NCBI GenBank assembly: GCA_944739405.2
Contig: OX123182.2
Location: forward strand, 66,963,183-67,027,182
Length of the DNA stretch: 64,000 nucleotides
Direction of reading: 5' to 3'
Source: Euclidia mi
Taxonomy: Eukaryota > Arthropoda > Insecta > Lepidoptera > Erebidae
Shown here in pieces: positions 55,311-64,000 of this stretch (positions are counted from its first letter, which is position 1; every line of letters starts with the position of its first letter). The notes under the pieces are model-generated. The model had not been told where the DNA came from, did no database searches, and saw nothing but the letters and a program-made list of their open reading frames with translations. The translations under genes were made by a program, and so were the position numbers.

Positions 55311-56929
55311 CCCATCGCTCACGTGTCGAAGAATAGTCGGTGCATACAGCGGGATACTGCAAGTTAGGTATCTTCCTGGAATCCATACCATTCCTATATA
55401 TCCCTTATCCAGTTAGAGGAGTTCTGTAACCAACCCTTTTCTACTGCAATAGTTGGGATGGTCAAATCGAGGGTGCGTGGTGGGTTACTATTTCCTTCCA
55501 TTAGGTTACAATGGAGTTCCGCCAAGTAACGCTTGATTCAATCAACTATAGAAGATTAAAACAATCCTTGTCAATCCGACATACATAATTGTAAGCAGGA
55601 TTTTCTATATCATATTATTTTTCACTTCTCTGTTCTCTTATATAGTAGGTAATTTATTTTTCGGATATAGTGTGTAGAACATAGACGCGCTTCTTTAAGA
55701 AGCTTATTTTAAGGGGGACTCTTAAATGAATATTAAAGAAAAACTGAGCTTTTCTGTAATGGATATTTTAGACTAGGTATCGATAATACATTATAGTTAA
55801 ACTACTACACCCAACAATAACGACGAGTATCCTGACACTGAATGCTTTGAATTCAGACGATGCATTCAGAGATCAGACGTTATTCATTTAACAATATAAA
55901 GCTTGAAGTAAAGATTGTTGGAAAGAAGGACAAGATTTTAAGAAATGGACATAAAAAAATAGCTATGTTAGGTTTACCATAATAATTTTTTATAGTTATC
56001 ATTTTTATAGTTCATAAAAACTAAAATGGTACAAAATATAATCATGGACGGACTAACTACGACTATATTAAAACAATAACTCAGTATTTACATCATTTTC
56101 AATATTTCGTAAATATATATTCGGTATCGAAATAATTATACAGATAATAGTAAAATAAGCTGTTATGTCACTAAAATAAACCAGAAGCAAACACAAGAAA
56201 ATCTATAAACGATGGCAAATTGGGCGGATAAAGAAAGAAGAAAAAATTCAAATCCCTTAATTTATGAAATTTCTTAAAATGCTTATCTCAGTGAGTTATT
56301 GGCGCCGTCCCAGCAGCGAGCACCTAGATCTTGTGAACGTCGCTTATTCGACGCGATCTCAGTCGAGAGGCAAGAAATGTGTCTACTGTTCGTTTGTTAT
56401 TACAAACGCGATTTTATACCTGTCCAAGAGGCAATCCTGAGCTGTATATTGATTGTAACTTATTGAGTGGAACGAAGTGCATCTGTGACGTCAATGATAT
56501 GAAAGAGTACGCATATAGAAGTCTATTAAGGGGTTGCTGGAGGCTTGATTATGCGTACAAGTTATTATTAAAAATTTTAAAGAAAATACGGATCTATACA
56601 AGGAAAACAGTATAAATTTGTTTTCTAAAATCTACACGTAGACAACAAAAATATATATCGCATTCACCCCTCCACACGTACAAATATATCAGCGTGTTGC
56701 TGCAAACATATTGCAAAAGGGAGATTTAACGCTTAAGGCACTGTCTGCCAGTCTCTCAACATATGAATGATGCAGATAGCGTGGCAGCTCGAACTTCGAA
56801 GGTAGGTTTACTAAGGAGTTTTAATGCAAGTATAATTATTAGTACCAATGATAAATTTTACTTTATACATGTGAATGTAAGATTGAATTGACTTGTCAGG
56901 GATTTATTATGTACTGAAGTGCTTGTTTA
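55311..56929. other. No gene seen
   Basis: AT-rich. A 78-codon frame at 56379-56615 starts at GTG and has several cysteines, but no family could be assigned. Confidence 0.35.
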
Positions 56930-57164
56930 TTTTATTTTATTTTTTATTTTATTTTTTTCGGAAAACATACAGTGTTTTTTAACAAATGTTGCTAACAAAT
57001 TTGGAAACTATTCACCATTAACATGTTTTCACAATTGGATATCTAATTTACTTGTCTGTTAGTCTAAGAGTAAATAAACAATATAAGAGAAACAATTTAC
57101 ATTAAACAAAAAAAAAAGAGAAAATGTTTAGTAAGTAGTAAGTACATACACCTTTCGTTGAAAC

Positions 57165-59830
57165 CTAGACAGTTTGAGAACCAAACCACGAACGAGTTAA
57201 TGTTTTGTTAAAATGAAGTGGCTTTGAGTTAAACAAATCAAGTGTCTGAAAATCAACCAGTGCATTAAGACTCTTAGCAGATCTCACAAAGAAAGAATTT
57301 AGTCTGTAATTTGAGTGACAACGCGGTACATCTAAATATGTTTTACGTCTAGTCATCATATTAGGAACTTTTAGTTTGACTTCAGATAAAAGATCAGGGG
57401 GATCTATAATATTCTGTGCAACTTTTACGAGACATGTGATATCTGAAAATTTCCTTCTCTCATAAAGTGGCAAAATGTGATGCCTACGACACCTTTCTTC
57501 GTAAGTACTTTCAAAGCATTTTGACTTGAATTGTAAGTACCTTAAGAGTCTACGCTGAATAGATTCAAGCCTGTCTATGGACACATTGTATCGCGGGTTC
57601 CATACTTGCGAGCAATACTCAAGGATGCTGCGCACCAAGAAGCAGTAAAGAATTTTAATGACTTTTAGGTTTTTGAATTGGGAACTCGACCTCAGAATGA
57701 AGCCCATTGCTTTGTTGGCGTTTTTTTGCAATGTAGTCAACATGATTTTCATAAGTTAACTTAGAGTCATGATAAACACCTAAGTCTCGAACTACTTCAA
57801 CCTGTTGCAACTCCTGTCCCTTGATGACATATCTAAATTTAATATTATTGATTTTCCGAGTAAAAGTGATAAATTGACATTTTTTAACGTTTATGTTTAA
57901 GTTGTTGAAACTGCAGTATAGCTCAAATCTATCTAAATCGTCTTGAAGAAGCTGACAATCATTCAAGGAAGTAATTTTTCTGAAAATTTTCATGTCCTCA
58001 GCATAAAGTAGGAATTTAGAATGTTTTATGTACAAGTTAATATCATTTATAAATATGTTGAAAAGAAGGGGGCCCAGTTATGAGCCTTGTGGGACTCCGG
58101 AAGGGACACAGTACCATTTCGAACAGTAGCCACTAAGTACTACTGCCTGAGATCGGTTCTCAATATACGAAACAAACCATCTATAGAGGTTTCCGTGGAT
58201 ACCCGCATCTAAAATCTTTTGTAACAGTATTTGATGATCTATACGATCGAACGCCTTGCTGTAGTCGGTAAAAATTGCATCAACCTGTCCACCAGCATCC
58301 ATATTAGAAGAAATGAAGTCTGTGAAAAGCAGCAAGTTCAATAAAGTTGAGCGGCGTTTTATGAAGCCATGCTGCTCTGAGATAAGGGTTGAAGATATCG
58401 TGTCATATACTTGGCTATATACAATTCTTTCTAGCAATTTAGCAAAAACACAAAGTTTAGAAATGGGCCTATAGTTTTTAGCATCATTTTTGCTACCATT
58501 CTTAAGTATGGGTGTAATAAAAGCAGATTTCCAAATCCTAGGTACGAGTCCTTCTGAAAGTGAACGTTTAAAAAGAATCGTAAGGGGTTCTAATAAGCTT
58601 CGAGCATATTTGACTATAAATGATGGTACTATTTTATCAGGCCCACTCCCTTTCGTGACATCGAGTGATTTTAATAGCCCCAAGAGTGAGTCAGCGTCAA
58701 TTTCAATGTCACCTATACTGTTTGATGCATTTACAGTAGATGTAAAGGTTGGAGGCGAATGAGCAGATGAAAGAAGAAAGTTGGAGTGAATGAGAAGCAA
58801 ACAAATTGCAGATATCTTCACCAGTATCAACCGACTGACTTTCGTAATTGATTGTCGATGGATATGAATTCGATCCGTTTTTAGATGATTTAATATAAGA
58901 CCAAAAATACCTGGGACACTTAATTATTGCTTCTTCAGTTTGTTTTATATATTTACTGTAACATTCCTGCTCCATACGTTTGGCTCGCTCACGCAAAAGA
59001 CAAAAAGCATCAAAATCGCTGACATTTCCATATATTCGATACTTTTTTAAGAACTTATGTTTTTCTTTAAGTATTTTCCTTAAGGGAGTGTTATACCAAA
59101 CTGGGAAAGAATTGTTACAATTACTTCATGGTTACATAATACATAATCAAGTAGCCTGCTATTTATATTTTTGTTAAAATTATATTGGTTAAGATAACAT
59201 TCACTTAAGGTGTCAAAAAAGAATATTTGAGACTCACCTGTCATGCCCGTAGGCTGCAAACAGTTTAACTCACCCTCCCAGTTTACATGACCTAAATTAA
59301 GATCAGCCATGATTAAAAATAGATCTTGCGGACAAGAATTAATAATTAACGAAAGATTCTCGCTGAAATTATGCAATTGTGTATTGAATTTATTACCATT
59401 TTTTTCTTTACAAAGGTATAGTGTACATACATGTAATCGATTTGAAACACCTATTGTATTTTTATTATTAGATGTAATAGTAACCCAAATATCTTCAGCA
59501 GTGGAACGCCACTCTAGGCGCTCAACCGCTGCAAATTTACGGTGAACAGCCAACAGTACGCCACCGCCATACTTTTCCTTCGTTGATTCATAATTCCTGT
59601 CTCGTCTCCATACAACATACCGTTCATCAAATAGCTCTGCGTCGTATACACCCTCCAGTAACCATGTTTCGGTTAGTGAGACGATATCATAAGATAAAAG
59701 GTGAAGATTACGTTTAAAAGTGTGCGTCTTGGTGCGCAGACCCTGAGTGTTTTGGTAATAAGCATTTAAATTAGCGATAGCCGTTGATACAATGCAAACA
59801 CATACTCAGGCGCCACAAATTAAAGTAAAA
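57165..59830 (-). pseudogene. LINE E ORF2 (endonuclease and RT), broken
   Basis: Opens in the region of 59830-59770 with NLNAYYQNTQGLRTKTHTF, then LTETWL and GGGVLLAVHRKF (endonuclease), with the GDFN-type motif reading ADLN. The phase changes near 59080-59000. RT follows: NYRPISKL, FTDYSKAFDRID, GVPQGS, directly followed by a TAA at 58079-58081, then the polymerase motif as YAED instead of YADD (about 57994). Another frameshift near 57720 leads into LEYCSQVWNPRY and a C-terminal domain ending at 57165. Changed catalytic residues and several frame breaks make it inactive. The QNTQGLRTK start is typical of lepidopteran CR1-like ORF2. Confidence 0.8.
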
Positions 59831-60469
59831 AGTAGATATTATAGTTGCAAAAAGACTCCGCAAAACAATAGGCACCATAATGAAATAGTTATACATGTAG
59901 CGTGCAATAATAAGTATGCGTGAATAAAACAAACCAAATAATTTATCGATAGAACGAATAATCTCATTATTATGTAGGTAGGTAAAAATAATGAGTGAAT
60001 CAGCTGTTCTCAGTAGTAATAGTGTGCAACACATGATAGATTGTATAAGATAGGTAAAACATTATTGCTATTTGTTCATAATTAAAATAGGTGACAAAAG
60101 GCCGTACGTAATATCGCAACCGAGACCGATAAAGTAAAAGCAATAACGACAGTGTGTAAAATAAAGTGCACACGAGAATAAATATTTTAAAGTATGTGTA
60201 AGCCCCTTGATAGATGCGAAATTAACAAAATAGTTAGCGTACTTACATGCAATAGTTGATTGACTCCATCCCTGAGACACTGGTCATTAATCAATAAACA
60301 AAAGGCAGGTGAAATAAAGATAGTTCTCAAACTATTTACAAGTTTATCGAATAAGCATTACATAGCAGTTATTATTAAATTGTTATAGTAGATTAAACAA
60401 TCCTCGCAAGATCGTTTTCGCACTTGATAAAAACACAGAAGAACTGTCTGATTTCCTCGCCATGATTTT
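59831..60469 (-). other. LINE E spacer between ORF1 and ORF2
   Basis: AT-rich with no supportable frame. Longer than I would expect for an inter-ORF gap, so it may hide a small insertion. Confidence 0.4.
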
Positions 60470-61338
60470 TTAATGCTTTACCCATATATATTGGAAACCT
60501 CGTTCTTTCGCCAGTGATCTCGCCTTGCTCAACAACTTTTTGTTCCGCTGCGTCAGATGGTCATTAACGTAAAATTTACCAGAAGATGAAAAGCCTAGAT
60601 TGGAGAGTGTGAGTTGTTTACTTTTACGCGAAGATGCAACTAGGTCTTCTTTGATGCATCTATTGTTAAAAAATATTATTATCGGCTTCTCCACGTTGGG
60701 TACAAGAGTCGGTACCCGAGCAATGTAGTTTATTTCCTCCTTTTTTATTGGATAATCACACAGGCTGCCGATTTTTGAGGCTATTTCATATAAGTTCTCG
60801 TTTTTCTTCTGGGGAACTCCTCGGATCTCGACGTTATTCGCCCTTGCCCATTGATCCTTATCATCGAGCTCACGATTTAATTTGGTTATTTGTGACTGGA
60901 GGGTAGGAATTTCGGCTACCACTTTCTCCACAAGGGAAACTCTCTTTTCCAGGGATGCGATAGTATTAGAGAAGTTAGATATTAACCCGTGAGCCATTTC
61001 AAGTGAATCTTTGAGGTTGTTTACATCACATTTTGTAGACTTGACGTCTTCAACGAGGGATGCTAGCGGAGCCAACTGCAAAACTATCTGGTCCAGCTGT
61101 CCTTGCATTTTATCCAGTTGACTAGGCATTGGAAGAAATATTGTTGGAGATGGCAATGGGCTCGATTTGCACTTAGGGCACCGCCACTTACTTTTTCTTT
61201 CACCCAATCTTCCATAACCATTTTCAGTGACACCGGCACACGCGAAATCATATTGATTTTTACAAACACTGCAAATTGGACCGTCGTTATGTTGTAACTC
61301 ACAGCTGATACAGATAAATATCGCGACTATAGTTTCGA
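60470..61338 (-). pseudogene. LINE E ORF1: PHD-like zinc finger plus coiled coil
   Basis: Open from just after a TAA near 61341 to the stop at 60470, without a convincing initiating ATG at the front, so the start is lost or unrecognised. The N-terminal part has CISC...CSVC...CAGV...CPKC spacing like the PHD finger known from CR1-type ORF1 proteins, with Phe in place of the usual His (YDFAC). A long heptad-rich region follows (VEDVKSTKCDVNNLKDSLEM, then SLEKRVSLVEKV), then an RRM-like stretch (NNVEIRGVPQ, NYIARVPT, IIIFFNNRC) and a basic end. It presumably bound the element RNA and possibly chromatin. The frame itself is intact. Confidence 0.7.
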
Positions 61339-61345
61339 ACTCGGT

Positions 61346-64000
61346 AATATTTCTTTAACAAAACAAGCGTACGTTCGCTAACGGGGCCGAACGGCGACTT
61401 GTATTAGTAATGAATAATAAGAAGCTCTTTTTTTTAAACCAAATCTCAACCAAATTGTTCTTCTAACATAATATTCATGTCTGCTTTGAGGATTATATTT
61501 TATTGACTAGATCTATCTCCCTCCTACAGCTTTTTGTTCGCTGTATTGAAAATACCAAGTATATCAAAAGTATGCAACATCTTGCCAAGCATTTTATTCC
61601 TCCTTTTCTCGGAATATTTGCGAGATATTTTCCCGGGAAAGATTCTATTTAAGGTGTTTTTCCTTATGCTGCTGCTTTTAAAAATGTATAATATAATTTA
61701 TTTATTATACTTTGACACGATGGAAGGATAAATAAACACAAACGTTTTTAAATTTGTATTTTAGTCAAGATTGAATAATATTTGGGGTGCCCTTTGCCGC
61801 TCCACTGTTTAATCCGCAAAGCTGAAAGTTGAAGGTATTGTCGTGGATTATAGTATCGATATTAATTTATATAAACTGAAAGAGCCAGAATGCGTTTTCT
61901 CAAACAGTGGACAAAACAAGGAAATATCATATTAAAATAAAGGCCAGTCAATCAGGCGATCCAGTTTGTATTAGACATCATTCTGATTGAAATTCTGTAC
62001 TTGAATATATATTATTCGTTAATAGAAATCTTAATTATAGGTTTTAGGTAGGTCTATATAATTGTTTTTTATATAACCTCCTATTTCACTCACTTAACAA
62101 GATATTGTGTTATGACCAAAGTTAATAAATAAAAAGATTATTACAGTGAGCCCTTAAGAAATAAATCGTATTCCTAGAGTTTTTTTTAAGACGTGTAGTC
62201 ACGCCAACTGTAAGTAGAAGTACGAAACGTTACGGTCTTCTTACATTGCAATTTCAGAGTACAAGGCAAAAACCTTTGACGTTCGTTTGCTTTCAACCAA
62301 GCTTGATTAATTCTTTATTAAAATTTCAGGCAATTTTAGGTGGAAATGAAGTTTATTAAGATATTTTATAGTAATCCTTGTTAATATTAAAACAGTGGCA
62401 AATTATTTGCTTGTAGCCTTATCTTCACCGCCATCTCCTGTATATTTAATTGACCACCGGCAACATAAATGAGAGCGTGACAAAAAAGTACAATAAATGA
62501 AGAGTTTTGCACTCTGTAATGATGTAGGTAACGAACTGCGAAACTTTGTTTGCTCATTTCTTTGTTTTAGCATAACCGAGCCTTCTGCGTACCTGCTCAT
62601 TACCCAACGACGCCGCGCCAAAAATACAGTTATGATCACATTAGCAATCTTTGTAGCCGTTTAGCATTCCTTTAGATATTTTAGGTAGAATTACGTTTTT
62701 GTGTGTTGCTTTGTGATGTTTAACAGCAGCTTTGTGTATAGTATGCTTGCATATTCAGTTTTGTAAATAAAATAATTTGTGCAGTATTCGAAACAGTCAA
62801 AGCCTAGAATGTCGCACAACAAATGCGTAGAATCTTATTTACGTATTTCTCGATATAATTTGAGTTGCTTTCTTTTTAGCAGATATCTAAAATTATGTAC
62901 GTTACTCACGTCACCACAATAAATATTATCAGAAAACATATCAAACTCGTCCCTGCTTTAACTGGAAATCTTTCAACGATTATAATCCCGAACAATCCGG
63001 ACGGCCCACACATTTCCATATCCTTCGTCAGCCCGTAAAATCACCGTGTTTTTATATTGCTGGCGAATGGAAACGTTCGTGATAAATACAATTCTGTAAT
63101 GAATACTAATTGTGCTCGTATTATGGATGGCAAAAACCCGAGGATTACCCCTTTGGGTCCGTTGTGCGCCAATTTGCCCTGACATGTGATTATTCAGATG
63201 TCGATCGGTTCGGACCTCGCATCGTAGAATTGAATATGTGCATGAAACGCCGAATATAAATTTGGCACTGGCCGGGTTTACGAGCCGTCCAAAATGGAAT
63301 TCTTACGCTAAGCTAACGGTCATTCAGTGCGGTCGATACTATAACTGCTGTCTGTGATAGCGATTCAGCGCCATATAGATTTACTAAACAAAAAACATAG
63401 GGTTTATGCAGCTATTATCTCTTTGTATTGTTAGCGTATATTTAAACACTTTACCTAGGAACCATTTTACACCGCTGATATGAAATGCATAAAATGATTA
63501 GACCTAATATTTGTACGCCAAAGGCGAATAATAAATTGAATCAATTAAATCATCCCATTAAACAGGTGCGATTTATATGAAATTTTCATGCAAGTATTGT
63601 AGATTTATGAGTTCCCTGCAATTTCAGTTGATATTGTACCTAGGCTTTCTGCACTATTCAAGTTGATGTTAATTCTTTACCATAATGCAATTATACAGAA
63701 AAATCAATGTGTATTAGAGTCCGTGCAGTCGCTGAGATTTTCATGTTGAGTTGATGTGTCATATTTTTGTTATATTGTATAATAATATTATATTCTTAAA
63801 TATCACCAAAAACAAGTATACTACAAGCAGAATTACAACCATGACTTAAGTGGTCAAGACCAATTTAAAAATTTGTCTTAAAACTTTGTAACTCCCAAAA
63901 TGTTTCCAAAATTATGGCGCACAATAGTGTTTTGTTGTAATTATTTGGTTTATTTTCCCCAATAAGTGAACACTGGGGTCGCATTGTAAGATGGTAGTAT
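61346..64000. other. No gene seen
   Basis: AT-rich DNA. Short open frames (61534-61731, 62403-62639, 62973-63185) have no motifs and look like chance. No clear repeat could be recognised by eye. Confidence 0.4.

Larger units (their letters stand above)
56930..61345 (-). mobile_element. LINE E: degenerate CR1-like LINE
   Basis: Minus-strand LINE with ORF1 (PHD-like finger plus coiled coil), a spacer of about 0.65 kb, ORF2, and a 3' end in a TAAAA-rich tail (T-rich on the plus strand, 56932-56957). Several lesions. The 5' boundary is approximate. Confidence 0.8.

Noticed and set aside
56379..56615. 78-codon cysteine-containing frame
   Set aside because: It starts at GTG, has no signal peptide or known motif, and the nearby ATG frame stops early. 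Not supportable as a gene.

Overview
The window reads as nuclear DNA of an insect, almost certainly a moth or butterfly (Lepidoptera). It is AT-rich and dominated by eukaryotic transposable elements. Several recurrent sequences are ones I know from lepidopteran genomes: the repeat that opens AGGGTTCCGTACC and closes near GACTCGCACTTGACCGG, tRNA-derived SINEs with a tail carrying CTACCCCTTCGGGG, and LINE tails with GGCCTATGTCCAGCAGTGGA. I find no bacterial-type operon, rRNA, functional tRNA gene or CRISPR array, and no host protein-coding gene I can defend. What the window contains is a layered record of mobile-element insertions.

Layout. 1-6172: two copies (the first cut by the window edge) of a 2.87 kb composite repeat that holds about four 315-bp satellite monomers plus a cargo block (LINE tail, endonuclease-like ORF fragment, SINE). 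A third copy of the same build lies at 49783-52651 and a short reverse copy at 7117-8129. 3099-11313 and 11828-17634: two copies of a roughly 1.24 kb core repeat, each broken up by different later insertions, so each copy shows the empty target sites of the other. One insertion is a 3.66 kb LOA-like LINE (11870-15532) with a 9-bp target duplication and an open reading frame. 17.7-22.7 kb: sparse DNA with a decayed YqaJ-type exonuclease pseudogene. 23.4-27.7 kb: a decayed Jockey/CR1-type LINE followed by a SINE with a 14-bp target duplication.

28.2-43.8 kb: three nested elements. An old plus-strand LINE (B) was split by a minus-strand relative (LINE C, target duplication AAAATCTT). LINE C was in turn split by a young Ty3/Gypsy LTR retrotransposon (34766-41712, target duplication CGGA, LTRs differing at one visible base). 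The LTR element has intact gag and pol joined by a canonical A AAA AAC minus-1 frameshift site directly before the gag stop. 42582-47813: a virtually identical tandem duplication, the second copy lacking about 1.1 kb. 48-54.4 kb: repeats, a MITE, the third composite copy and a 5'-truncated LINE. 55217-55310: two abutting perfect hairpins. 56.9-61.3 kb: a decayed CR1-like LINE with a PHD-like zinc finger in ORF1. 61.4-64.0 kb: nothing recognised.

Function. The only coding units that look capable of expression are Gypsy gag-pol and the LOA-like ORF2. The LINE C ORF2 is almost intact but has a changed RT active site and is now split by Gypsy. Everything else is decayed or non-coding. I did not find a clear new biological system. 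The best leads are the composite satellite element that moves with its cargo, the double perfect hairpin, the YqaJ pseudogene, the gag-pol frameshift site, and the recent tandem duplication, which may be an assembly artefact.
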